A stretch of 31,918 nt of DNA from JBPBQZ01 sp050955105. GTDB taxonomy: Bacteria; Pseudomonadota; Gammaproteobacteria; Burkholderiales; Burkholderiaceae. The notes beneath the pieces were generated by a model, which was not told the DNA's origin, did not search any database, and saw nothing but the letters and a program-made list of their open reading frames with translations. Position 1 is the stretch's first letter, and each line of letters starts with the position of its first letter. The DNA is taken from assembly GCA_050955105.1 (NCBI GenBank), contig JBPBQZ010000113.1, forward strand, positions 1 to 31,918. The letters run 5' to 3'. This document shows, one piece after another, positions 7,073 to 15,845 of this stretch. Both the position numbers and the translations under genes were made by a program.

Positions 7073-8473
7073 TTACCCGGCAACGATCGTGACCGACTTG
7101 CCGCGAGGGCTCGACGCGGAGCCGGCTCTGGATGCGCGCGCTGCGTTCGATGCGGCCGGCCGATTGGCGCGCTTACCGGGCGCCGTCCGATTTCCAGCCG
7201 TCACGCGCGGTGCTTTAGGGGTGGATTTTTTGCGCGCTACAGGCGCGCCCGCGTCAGCGCTCGCTTCGACGGCCAATCGAGTGGCCAGAAAATTCGCGAG
7301 CGCCACTTCCGCGGCCTTCAATCCCTGCTTGCGCAAACGTGCCGAGGCGGCGGCTGGCGACGCAGCGCCGGCCGCCTGTTTTAGCGCCTTGGACAGTTTT
7401 CGAGCCGAGGCTGGCAGTGCGCCGGTCTGACCACTCCCGCTCGCCCCAGTTGGCGCGGACATCGACACGACCTCGATCGCGGGCATCAGTTCACCCGCTT
7501 CGAACGCTTCCAACACCGCCGGATGCACATAGCAACGCTTGCAGACGGCGGGCGTGTTGCCGAGTCGCCGTGCCACCGCCTTGACCGTTTCAACCAGAAG
7601 CCGTCGCGCCTCAGTGACGGTTTCCCAGCGAATCTTGCTCAAGGCATCGAGTGCGTGGACGGAACCGGCCCAGGTGCGGTAGTCCTTGGCGGTGAAATCC
7701 GCGCCCGCCACTGCGTGCAAGTATTCGTTGATATCGGCCGAACTGACTGTGTGACGGCCGCCCTCGTCGTCCAGATACTGGAACAGGTCGTGGCCAGGAA
7801 TATCCATGCAGCGTTTGACGATGCGCGCCACGCGCGCGTCGCTGACCGTGACGTCGTGTTCGACACCACTCTTGCCGCGAAAATGGAAATGGATTTGGCC
7901 GGCGGCCACGTCCACATGGCGATTGCGCAGCGTGGTCAGCCCGTACGAGCGGTTTTCCTTCGCATAATCGACGTTGCCGATACGGATCAAGGTGGTGTCG
8001 AGCAAGCGCACCACCGTGGCCAATACCTTGTCGCGCTGCAGGCCCGATAGCTTGAGGTCACGCGCAACGCGCGCGCGGATGCGCGGCAAGGCGGCGCTGA
8101 ACGCTAACATGCGCTCGTATTTGGTCGCGTCGCGGGTCTCACGCCAGCGCGGGTGATAACGATATTGTTTACGGCCGCGTGCGTCGCGGCCGGTGGCTTG
8201 CAGATGACCGCGCGGATCGGCGCAAATCCACACTTGCTGATAGGCCGGCGGAATCACCAGCGCATTGATACGGGCAACTTCCGCGGCGTCGCGAATACGC
8301 CGGCCCTGGCTGTCGAAATACGCGAAGTGACCGGCAGCCAAGCGCCGACTGATGCCCGGCTGTCGGTCGTCGACGTAGTGCAGGCCCGGGGGCAGATCTT
8401 CGGGTTGCTTCGTTACTACTACGGGCGCGGCGCTGGTCGACAAATCGCTCTCCAAGGACGGTGTGCATTGCAT
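7073..8473 (-). CDS. DNA topoisomerase IB (eukaryotic/poxvirus-like)
   Basis: The enzyme relaxes supercoiled DNA by a transient 3'-phosphotyrosyl nick. Numbered from the ATG at 8473, visible active-site positions are R105 (RYHPRW), K201 (FRGKSG), R266 (KDYRTWAGS) and the nucleophile Y315 (CYVHP). The usual histidine of poxvirus enzymes is replaced by N306 in LGNTP, as is common in bacterial members. The N-terminal domain (about 25-90) precedes the catalytic domain. Residues about 345-466 form an Ala/Lys/Arg-rich tail that is probably disordered and DNA-binding. A GTG at 8548 would add 25 residues, but GAAAGAGG sits seven bases before the internal ATG and supports the shorter form. The next gene upstream on the same strand, the MFS gene, ends 110 bases away. 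Confidence 0.92.
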   Translation of the reverse strand: MQCTPSLESDLSTSAAPVVVTKQPEDLPPGLHYVDDRQPGISRRLAAGHFAYFDSQGRRIRDAAEVARINALVIPPAYQQVWICADPRGHLQATGRDARGRKQYRYHPRWRETRDATKYERMLAFSAALPRIRARVARDLKLSGLQRDKVLATVVRLLDTTLIRIGNVDYAKENRSYGLTTLRNRHVDVAAGQIHFHFRGKSGVEHDVTVSDARVARIVKRCMDIPGHDLFQYLDDEGGRHTVSSADINEYLHAVAGADFTAKDYRTWAGSVHALDALSKIRWETVTEARRLLVETVKAVARRLGNTPAVCKRCYVHPAVLEAFEAGELMPAIEVVSMSAPTGASGSGQTGALPASARKLSKALKQAAGAASPAAASARLRKQGLKAAEVALANFLATRLAVEASADAGAPVARKKSTPKAPRVTAGNRTAPGKRANRPAASNAARASRAGSASSPRGKSVTIVAG

Positions 8474-8583
8474 GCAGCGTCCTCTTTCAGCAAAGTTCGC
8501 GCCATTGTCTGGCGCCGTCCATCGGAGCGGACGGGCGCGTTTCGACACGCTGGCTTTTTTTCCTTCAGCGTCTGGATGGAAGG

Positions 8584-9807
8584 CTAGTCCGACAGCGTGG
8601 CCGGCCGGGCGGCCGGCTTGGGTTTGCCACTGTCGTTGACACCCGCCAGCCAGGTCCAGAGCGCATTGACGAACATCAAGCTGGCCGTCACGTAAAACAC
8701 CGCGCGCAGTCCGAACTCAGCCGCCATGTGGCCGCCGATCACCGGGCCGGCGATTTCACCGATGTATTGCGACGACTGGATATAACCGAACACGCGGCCC
8801 GCCACCGCGTCGGGTACCGCGCGCTTGATAACCAGTGCCATCACGGGTGAAAGACCTGCCAGCGCGAGTCCCATCAGGAAACGCCATCCGGCCAGTTGAA
8901 TCCATGAACTCACCCAGGCTTGAGGCAACAGCGTAAGACCAGTGACGGCCAGGCAGCAGATCAATACGCGCCCGGGTCCGACACGATCGGCCAGGCGACC
9001 GACGCGCGTGGCCGCCAGCATGGTGGCAATCGCCGACGCCGAGACGACGATGCCCGACATCAGCGCCACGTGCGAACTTTTGCCGACCAGTTCCGCGATA
9101 TACACGGTGACGATGGGCTCGATAGAGAAATTGGCGAAGTACAGCATCAACGCGGTGACACACATGGCAACCACTGCCGAGGGGCGTGCGATCGAGTGCC
9201 AGACCTCGCCGAAGGAGATGCGCTTGACTTCGCTGCGCACGAAATCTTCGTGGATCCACAGCAGCGTAACCAGGAAGGTTACGAACAACAAGCCGCCGGT
9301 GACAAAGAAGGTGTGACGCAAGCCTATGGTTTCGGCCAACCAGCCTCCCAGTAAAGGTCCGAGCAGGTTGCCACCCACCACGCCTGTATACAACGTGCCC
9401 AACGCCCAACCGGCGTGCTCGCGCGGCGTGCGGGTTGCCACCAGCGTGATCGCCGCGGTGACGTAACCGGCGACCGCACCCATTACGAGCCGCAACGCCA
9501 CCAGTTCGAGCGGCGTGCGCACGAGCCCCATCAGCGACATGATCACGGCCATGCCAAGACCGGCGCGCAACAACATCGGCTTGCGCCCGTAGGTGTCGGC
9601 CAGCCGGCCCCATAAGGGCGAGACGAAAGCCGCCGTGAGAAAGGTCGAGCCGAACGCATAACCGGACCACTGCACCACCGACGCCTGGTCGGTCACGCCG
9701 AGCTCCTGGATATAGAGCGGCAAGAAAGGAAGAACCAGACTTAGGCCTGCCGCGGTCGTAAAAGAACCGAATAAACAGGCGTACAGATTGCGCTTCCAGA
9801 GGGGCAT
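8584..9807 (-). CDS. MFS transporter, probable drug exporter of the MdtG type
   Basis: This is a 407-aa inner-membrane protein with about twelve hydrophobic segments. The major-facilitator motif A is GRLADTYGRKP at residues 67-77, between helices 2 and 3. A degenerate second copy, GRLADRVGPGR, lies in the C-terminal half, as expected for the internal two-fold repeat. The length and the motif RLVMGAVAGY in helix 4 fit proton-coupled drug exporters such as MdtG, but the substrate cannot be read from sequence. The frame is open 59 codons further upstream. However, a TATAAT element at 9908-9913 on the same strand lies inside that extension, and the membrane core starts right after MPLWKRN, so the start at 9807 is preferred. 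The C-terminus is Lys/Pro/Ala-rich. Confidence 0.87.
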   Translation of the reverse strand: MPLWKRNLYACLFGSFTTAAGLSLVLPFLPLYIQELGVTDQASVVQWSGYAFGSTFLTAAFVSPLWGRLADTYGRKPMLLRAGLGMAVIMSLMGLVRTPLELVALRLVMGAVAGYVTAAITLVATRTPREHAGWALGTLYTGVVGGNLLGPLLGGWLAETIGLRHTFFVTGGLLFVTFLVTLLWIHEDFVRSEVKRISFGEVWHSIARPSAVVAMCVTALMLYFANFSIEPIVTVYIAELVGKSSHVALMSGIVVSASAIATMLAATRVGRLADRVGPGRVLICCLAVTGLTLLPQAWVSSWIQLAGWRFLMGLALAGLSPVMALVIKRAVPDAVAGRVFGYIQSSQYIGEIAGPVIGGHMAAEFGLRAVFYVTASLMFVNALWTWLAGVNDSGKPKPAARPATLSD

Positions 9808-9907
9808 CGACGTTCTCGAGCTTCGCGGCACAACCAGCGCTGTTGATAGTCGCCCTGAATTGGGGAGCAGCGATGGTGCGGCGGACAGGCCGCGAAAAAA
9901 TCCTTGA

Positions 9908-9913
9908 ATTATA
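9908..9913 (-). promoter_or_regulatory. Consensus -10 element for the MFS gene
   Basis: Read on the minus strand, the hexamer is a perfect TATAAT. The nearest -35-like hexamer, TTGGTA, is separated by 20 bases, longer than optimal, so the assignment rests mainly on the -10. Transcription would begin near 9901, giving a leader of roughly 95 bases before the MFS start at 9807. Confidence 0.5.
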
Positions 9914-10326
9914 CCGGTTCCGCCGAGGGTTTCTACCAAGCGCCCGGACGCCTTGGCAACAGGTGGCTGACTTCTTGCGAACAAACGGCCGGGTTAGATT
10001 GACCCAAGCGCCGGGTAAAGGCGCGCGCGGCAATGTCAGTTTTACATGGTGCGCTGCGAAATTTCGCGCGTGCACCGGAATGGAACGACCCCGATGCGCG
10101 CCAAAGTCTGGTTGCGAAGCGTGCTCTAAAAACTGGCATAACGCTTGCTCTTGTAGGGTTGTCCCGAATTAATTAGTGCACGACTCCACCGCGTCGACCT
10201 GCTTCGACTTCCCAGTCAGGCAGTCGCAATGCTTGTCGAAACGTTGTCTGACGACGTGCACCTACCCACCCTGGCGTGAAGCTTTGTCTGATTGAAGCCG
10301 ACGCGCCCGCCGCCTGGAGCTTTATC
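9914..10326. other. Divergent non-coding region between the MFS gene and the glycogen cluster, with an imperfect palindrome
   Basis: No credible gene lies here. An imperfect inverted repeat spans 10048-10076: GGTGC and GCGAAA on the left, TTTCGC and GCACC on the right, around a perfect 12-base centre (10056-10067). A -35/-10-like pair (TTGCTC, 18 bases, TTAATT near 10170) could drive glgA but is weak. The region must hold the promoter for the glycogen cluster, yet no strong sigma-70 site is readable. A different sigma factor is possible. Confidence 0.4.
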
Positions 10327-11982
10327 TTGTCGCCGAACGTCCTGCCGCTAAACGTCCTGCTGGTTGCCTCCGAGGCATTGCCACTTGCCAAAACCGGCGG
10401 TCTCGCCGACATGCTGAGCGCCTATGCGCCGGCGATTCGCGGCGCCGGCGTTGAGGCTACGCTGCTGATGCCGGGTTATCCGGAAGCACTGCGCCGCGCG
10501 CACGGCCTGACCCACGTGGCGACGCTCGACGATCTGCCGGGCGGCAGCGGTGAATTATGGCAGGGCCGCTTGCCTGACACCGGCGTGCCCGTGCTGCTGC
10601 TGCGCATGGACCAACACTATGCGCGCAGTGGGCTCTATCAGGATGAGGACGGTAACGAATGGGCCGACAACGCGATTCGTTTTGGCGCATTGGCCGCCGC
10701 GGCCGCGCGCATCGCGGCGGGGCTGCCGGGCCTGGCGCGCCCGAATATCGTGCACGCGCACGATTGGCATGCAGGCCTCACGCCGCTCTATCTGAAACTG
10801 GCTGGACTGCACGCCACCAAAAGCGTCTTCACCATTCATAACCTGGCTTTTCAAGGCAACTATTCGCTGTCGAGCGCCGCAGCGCTCGGCTTGCCCACGA
10901 GCTTGTTAACGGCTGGGCCCGACGCCGATGGCATCGAATTCTATGGGCAATTGAGCTTTATGAAAGCCGGGATTCGCTTTGCTGACCGCGTCACCACCGT
11001 AAGCGAGAACTACGCTCGCGAAATCATGACGCCGCGTTTCGGCCAGTTGATGGATGGGGTGCTGCATCAACATGCGAGCAAGGTGGTCGGCATTACCAAC
11101 GGCATCGACATGGCAGCCTGGAATCCAGCGGACGATCCGTTGATTGCACGCGCTTTTTCGATTAACGACATGCGTGGCAAGCATAGCTGCAAGCGCGATT
11201 TGCAACAGCTGTTCGGCCTGCCGGTCGATCCCTTCGTGCCGGTGCTGGCCATCGGCAGTCGGCTGACCGCGCAAAAAATGGTCGATCTGGCGCGCGACAC
11301 CCTGGAAAACGTCTTGCAAGCCTATCCACGACTACAGGTGGTGGTGATGGGTAAAGGCGAGGCTGCGGCCGAAGCCGCCATGGTGAACCTGGCGCGGCGT
11401 TTTCCGGACCGCGTGGCGGTGCATATCGGCTACGACGAGAAGCGCGCGCACATGCTGCATGCCGGCGCCGATATTCTGCTGCACGGCAGCCGCTTCGAAC
11501 CCTGCGGGCTGACACCGATGTACACGATGCGCTACGGCACGATCCCGGTGGCCTCGCGCGTGGGCGGCCTGGCAGACACCATCGTCGACGAGGCGCTGGT
11601 ACGAACGACGGCGCCGCTGTTGCGCGAAGCCAGCACCGGCGCAATCGTCGCGCATGCGGTCGACGCGGACTTGCCGGCTACCGGTTTCCTGTTCGACGGC
11701 GAAAGCGTGGCGCAAATGACTGCCGCGGTGGTACGCGCGATCGAGAGCTTCATGCGGCCCGCTTCTTGGCGCGCGCTGCAGCGTAATGCAATGCAATGTG
11801 ATTTCAGTTGGCAGCGGCCGGCCAAGCAATACGTCGAACTGTACGCCGCGCTCAGCGGACGGACTGTGGTGAAAGCACCCCGCACCGTACCGAAAACGCG
11901 TGCCGTGCGCGCGGTGCCGGCAGCGGCCAACGATCGCGCTGGCCGTCTGGTCGCGGGCAGCCTCGCGCAGATGACGGCCTGA
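10327..11982 (+). CDS. glgA: Glycogen/starch synthase GlgA (GT5)
   Basis: GlgA transfers glucose from a sugar nucleotide to an alpha-1,4-glucan. Numbered from the TTG at 10327 (551 aa), it has the KTGGLAD nucleotide-sugar loop at residues 22-28, HDWHAGL from 145, NGID before the second Rossmann domain, SRLTAQK in the C-terminal domain and the GT5 signature FEPCGLTP from 390. The last 40 or so residues are a basic, Ala/Val-rich tail beyond the usual end. The start is uncertain. The TTG has a GGAG ribosome-binding site seven bases upstream, whereas the GTG at 10276 has none and would add 17 residues before the normal N-terminus. It is the first gene of the trehalose-glucan cluster. No glgC for ADP-glucose synthesis is in the window. 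Confidence 0.93.
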   Translation: MSPNVLPLNVLLVASEALPLAKTGGLADMLSAYAPAIRGAGVEATLLMPGYPEALRRAHGLTHVATLDDLPGGSGELWQGRLPDTGVPVLLLRMDQHYARSGLYQDEDGNEWADNAIRFGALAAAAARIAAGLPGLARPNIVHAHDWHAGLTPLYLKLAGLHATKSVFTIHNLAFQGNYSLSSAAALGLPTSLLTAGPDADGIEFYGQLSFMKAGIRFADRVTTVSENYAREIMTPRFGQLMDGVLHQHASKVVGITNGIDMAAWNPADDPLIARAFSINDMRGKHSCKRDLQQLFGLPVDPFVPVLAIGSRLTAQKMVDLARDTLENVLQAYPRLQVVVMGKGEAAAEAAMVNLARRFPDRVAVHIGYDEKRAHMLHAGADILLHGSRFEPCGLTPMYTMRYGTIPVASRVGGLADTIVDEALVRTTAPLLREASTGAIVAHAVDADLPATGFLFDGESVAQMTAAVVRAIESFMRPASWRALQRNAMQCDFSWQRPAKQYVELYAALSGRTVVKAPRTVPKTRAVRAVPAAANDRAGRLVAGSLAQMTA

Positions 11983-12290
11983 CGGTCGCCACAGCGCGCC
12001 GCTCGCGTCGCCATGCTGGCGGCGCGTTCGGAGCCGCTGTTTGTTCCCCGACGCGCAACGCATCGGGGCGATTCCCATGTGCGCCGCATGCGGGCGCTCG
12101 GCCGCCGTCACGGCCAACGGCTGCGCCTTGCCGCCTCTCTCCCTCTCCATCGTCGCCTCGATCTGCCAGCACAACGCGCAAGCGCGCTGTGCGTGATCCG
12201 GCGCGAGCGTTTATCGTGATGCTATGCCTCGCCTTGCACGGCAATTGCTCCAAGCTCTGCGCGACCTGATAAAAAGGATTGATACCTCCG
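11983..12290 (+). other. glgA-glgE intergenic spacer with two hairpins
   Basis: This is a 308-base gap inside an otherwise tightly packed cluster. Two hairpins can be drawn: CGCGCCGC (11995-12002) with GCGGCGCG (12019-12026), and CCCCGA (12046-12051) with TCGGGG (12063-12068), the latter extended by an inner GCG/CGC pair. Neither is followed by a T-run. The spacer may terminate or attenuate glgA mRNA and may hold a separate promoter for glgE and the following genes. A convincing promoter was not found. Confidence 0.4.
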
Positions 12291-15200
12291 ATGGAAAACC
12301 GCAGCGCGTTCGCTCCTCGCATTTATTATCTACATCCCCTTTTGATCGGTTCCCTGACGGGCTGGGACGCGCACTTCGCGCGCGCCGAACGCATGGGCTT
12401 CGACCATGTGCTGTTAGCGCCGCCCTTCATGCCGGGCGCGCTCGGCGATGTTTTCTCGACGGCCGACCATCGGCGGCTGCACCCCTGCTTCGCCAACGAT
12501 TCGAGCGCCGTCGAGGCGCTGGCGCGGTTGGCGGAGGCTGCGCGTGCGCGCGGTCTGTCATTGCTGGTCGATGCAGTAATCGATCGCGTGGCGGCCGACG
12601 CTGGCTTGCGTGCGGATAACCCGGGCTGGTTCCTGCACGCTGACGACAGCCAGCAACCCGACCCGCGGCGTACGCCGCTGGAGCGCCACACCGCTTATGC
12701 GAATTTCGGCGACGCCGAGGCTTCCGAGCAACTCACCGAATGGTGGTCGCGACAGTTGCTGTTGCTGGTCGATGCGGGTGTCGACGGCTTTCGCTTCGAT
12801 GCGCCCGAGCACGTCCCCGCGCATATCTGGCGGCGGCTGGGCGGCGCGCTGCGTGCGCGGCATCCACGCGTACGGATGTTGGCGTGGACCCCCGGGCTGC
12901 CACGCGAACGCCTCAACGCACTTACCGATGCCGGCTTCGATTCGGTGTTCTCGTCATTCGGCTGGTGGGATTTCCGCGCCGACTGGCTCACCGACGAGTT
13001 GGCGGCACTGCGGCGCGTCGGCGCGCCGATCGCCTTTCCCGAGGCGCCATTCGAGCCGCGCCTGGCCCAGCAGTTCCAGGGCACCGATGCGGCCACGCTG
13101 GAACGCGCCTATCGACGTGCGCTGACCGCCGCCGCGACCCTGGGCACCGGCTGGATGATGCCGATGGGCTTCGAATACGCGGCATCGCAGCCGCTTTCGC
13201 GCACCCACGGCGGGCCCGACGAATTTGCCCGCGCGCGCACCCAGGCACCGTTCGATTTGTGCGAGCTGGTCGCGGAAATCAATACGCTGGCGGCGCGCTC
13301 GGCCTTGTTGCAAGGCGCCGGGCAAACCTTCCTGCTGAGCAGCGCTGGCAATCCGGTCGCATCGATATTGCGCGTGGACGGACCGGATGCACGCCGCGCC
13401 GGTCGCGCCGCGCTGCTACTGATCAACGCCGACCTGGAGCGCTCGACGCCGGTTAGTCCGGCGCGTCTGCTGGACGGCATCCCCGGCGGCTTCACGCGCT
13501 TCCTGCCGCTGATTGACAGCGCTCACGCGCCGTCCGCCGCGCTCGCCGCGCAATCCGCTGGCCGCGTCTCCATGGACGCGCCAGACGGGGCCTTTCATGC
13601 ATTGCGGCCATTCGCCCTGGCACCGGGCGAAGTCCGCGTGTTCGAGGCCATGCGCGCGGCGCCGGTGCTGCTTACGGCGCCCGTCGCGCCGCGCAACGCG
13701 AAAGCTACCGAACGGCGGCAAGCATTGCAGGCCACGCGCGTGCCGCGTATCGCCATCGAAGCCGTTAGCCCCGAAGTCGATGCGGGGCGCTTTCCGGCCA
13801 AGCGCGTGGTCGGCGAATGGTTGAGCGTGGAAGCCGACATCTTCATGGATGGCCACGACCGCATTGCCGCGTCGGTGCTGTGGCGCCCGGCGCAATTGAT
13901 CAATGCGGGCCGCGCGGCGGGCGCAAGCGCCAACGCAAGCGCGGCCGATACCACCGATGGCGATACGCCCTCGCACGCCGCCTGGCACCGCACGCCGATG
14001 CGCGCGCTGGGCAATGACCGTTGGGGCGCACGCATTCCGCTCGATCGCATCGGTTACTACGAATACACGGTGGAGGCGTGGCGCGACACCTTCGGCTCGC
14101 TGGTCGATCACATCGGCAAGAAACTGCGAGTGGGACAGTCGATTGCGCTCGAACTGCAAGAAGCCGCGCACCTGTTGCACGAGACCGCGCACGCGGCGCC
14201 GGCCGACTCGCCACTGCATGCACTGGCCAAGACCTTTGCAGCCGCCGATGCCGAGCGCCAGACCGCATTGGTGAGCGCGCCCGCGAGTGCACGCGCCTTC
14301 GCCAGCGCCGGTCAACGCGACTTCGCCGTGCGCCATCCGCAAACCTTGCGCGTGGCGGTGGAACGCGCCGCGGCACGCTTCGCCAGCTGGTATGAACTGT
14401 TCCCGCGCTCGATGAGCGGTGATGCCACGCGCCACGGCACCTTTATCGACGTTATCGGCCGGCTCGATGCGATCCAGTCGATGGGCTTCGACGTGCTCTA
14501 CTTTCCGCCGATTCACCCGATCGGCTTGAAGAACCGCAAAGGTCCGAACAACACGCTGAAAGCCGGCCCGGACGACGTCGGCAGCCCCTACGCAATCGGT
14601 GGCGCGGAAGGCGGCCACCAGGCGATTCATCCCGAGCTTGGCAGCTTCGACGATTTCAAGACGCTGATCGAAGCGGCGCGTGCCCACGGCCTCGAGCTCG
14701 CGCTGGATTTCGCGATTCAGTGTTCGCCGGATCATCCATGGCTGGCCGAGCATCCGACCTGGTTCGCCTGGCGCCCCGATGGCACCTTGCGCTTCGCCGA
14801 GAACCCGCCCAAGAAATACGAGGACATCGTCAATCCAGAGTTCTATGCGGCCGACGCGCTACCCGCACTATGGCTGGCATTGCGCGACGTGATCCTATTC
14901 TGGGTGGCGGCCGGCATCAAGACCTTCCGCGTCGACAATCCGCACACCAAGCCGCTGCCGTTCTGGGAATGGATGATTGCCGAAGTACGCGGCCGCCATC
15001 CCGACGTGCTGTTCCTGTCGGAAGCGTTCACGCGGCCGAAGCTGATGAACCGGCTGGCCAAAGTCGGCTTCTCGCAGTCCTACAGCTACTTCACCTGGCG
15101 CGAAACCAAACAGGAACTCACCGAGTACCTGACCGAATTGACGCAGACCCCGGCGCGCGAATACTTCCGACCGAACTTTTTCGTCAACACGCCGGATATC

Positions 15201-15845
15201 AATCCGCGTTTCCTGCAGTCCTCGGGACGCGCGGGATTCGTGATTCGCGCGGCGCTGGCAGCAACCCTATCCGGGCTGTGGGGCGTTTATAGCGGTTTCG
15301 AATTGTGCGAGGCGCGGCCGTTGCCGGGCAGCGAAGAATATGCGGATTCCGAGAAGTACCAGTTGCGCGCCTGGAACTGGGAGCAGCCCGGCAATATCGT
15401 CGGCGAGATCAGCCTGCTCAATCGCATTCGTCGCGACAATCCGGCGCTGCATGGCCATCTGGGCATCAATTTTTTGGGCGCGGACAACGAGCGCATTCTC
15501 TATTTCGAGAAAGCCACGCCAAGCCGCGACAACGTGTTGTTGATTGCGATCTGTCTCGATCCGTTCGCGCCGCAGGAAGCCAGCATCGAACTGCCGCTCT
15601 GGAAATGGGGCTTGAGCGATAACGAGGCGCTGCAGGCCGAAGACCTGGTGAGTGGCGAGCGTTTTGAGATGCGCGGCAAATACCAGCGCATCCGCCTCGA
15701 CCCCGCCACCTTGCCGTTTGCGATTCGCCGCGTGCGTCCGAGCGATGCGCGGCTGGCCGATCAGCTTGCAACCGACACAACTTACGATCCCGACCCGAGC
15801 GATGACAGCGACGGCGCCGGTGACAATGAATGGGGGAATGCATGA
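12291..15845 (+). CDS. glgE: GlgE alpha-1,4-glucan:maltose-1-phosphate maltosyltransferase fused to an N-terminal degenerate GH13 domain
   Basis: GlgE extends alpha-1,4-glucans by two glucose units from maltose-1-phosphate. The 1184-aa product is far longer than ordinary GlgE (about 660-700 aa). Residues about 480-1184 are a complete GlgE with an N-terminal beta domain and a GH13_3 barrel. Its nucleophile is D882 (TFRVDNPHTKP), its general acid E911 (LSEAFTRPK) and its third carboxylate D969 (NTPDIN). Residues about 10-470 form a second GH13-like barrel that keeps an aspartate at the nucleophile position (D170, GFRFDAP). At the general-acid position it has T200, and it has lost the region IV aspartate. 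An Ala/Ser/Asp-rich insertion lies at about 540-565, and the acidic C-terminus is probably disordered. The ATG at 12291 has AAGGA 12 bases upstream. The stop overlaps treS by four bases (ATGA). Confidence 0.93.
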   Translation: MENRSAFAPRIYYLHPLLIGSLTGWDAHFARAERMGFDHVLLAPPFMPGALGDVFSTADHRRLHPCFANDSSAVEALARLAEAARARGLSLLVDAVIDRVAADAGLRADNPGWFLHADDSQQPDPRRTPLERHTAYANFGDAEASEQLTEWWSRQLLLLVDAGVDGFRFDAPEHVPAHIWRRLGGALRARHPRVRMLAWTPGLPRERLNALTDAGFDSVFSSFGWWDFRADWLTDELAALRRVGAPIAFPEAPFEPRLAQQFQGTDAATLERAYRRALTAAATLGTGWMMPMGFEYAASQPLSRTHGGPDEFARARTQAPFDLCELVAEINTLAARSALLQGAGQTFLLSSAGNPVASILRVDGPDARRAGRAALLLINADLERSTPVSPARLLDGIPGGFTRFLPLIDSAHAPSAALAAQSAGRVSMDAPDGAFHALRPFALAPGEVRVFEAMRAAPVLLTAPVAPRNAKATERRQALQATRVPRIAIEAVSPEVDAGRFPAKRVVGEWLSVEADIFMDGHDRIAASVLWRPAQLINAGRAAGASANASAADTTDGDTPSHAAWHRTPMRALGNDRWGARIPLDRIGYYEYTVEAWRDTFGSLVDHIGKKLRVGQSIALELQEAAHLLHETAHAAPADSPLHALAKTFAAADAERQTALVSAPASARAFASAGQRDFAVRHPQTLRVAVERAAARFASWYELFPRSMSGDATRHGTFIDVIGRLDAIQSMGFDVLYFPPIHPIGLKNRKGPNNTLKAGPDDVGSPYAIGGAEGGHQAIHPELGSFDDFKTLIEAARAHGLELALDFAIQCSPDHPWLAEHPTWFAWRPDGTLRFAENPPKKYEDIVNPEFYAADALPALWLALRDVILFWVAAGIKTFRVDNPHTKPLPFWEWMIAEVRGRHPDVLFLSEAFTRPKLMNRLAKVGFSQSYSYFTWRETKQELTEYLTELTQTPAREYFRPNFFVNTPDINPRFLQSSGRAGFVIRAALAATLSGLWGVYSGFELCEARPLPGSEEYADSEKYQLRAWNWEQPGNIVGEISLLNRIRRDNPALHGHLGINFLGADNERILYFEKATPSRDNVLLIAICLDPFAPQEASIELPLWKWGLSDNEALQAEDLVSGERFEMRGKYQRIRLDPATLPFAIRRVRPSDARLADQLATDTTYDPDPSDDSDGAGDNEWGNA

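Noticed and set aside
8756..10075. A 439-codon minus-strand open frame
   Set aside because: It lies in another frame of the MFS gene, has an Arg/His-rich composition typical of frame-shifted GC-rich DNA, and has no family motif.
12246..12275. TTGCTC and GATAAA with 17-base spacing as a promoter for glgE
   Set aside because: Transcription would start at or after the ribosome-binding site, leaving no usable leader, and the hexamers match the consensus poorly.
13416..14753. A 445-codon minus-strand open frame opposite glgE
   Set aside because: It is an antisense shadow with a biased Arg/Ala/Val composition, spanning the junction of the two GH13 domains only by chance.
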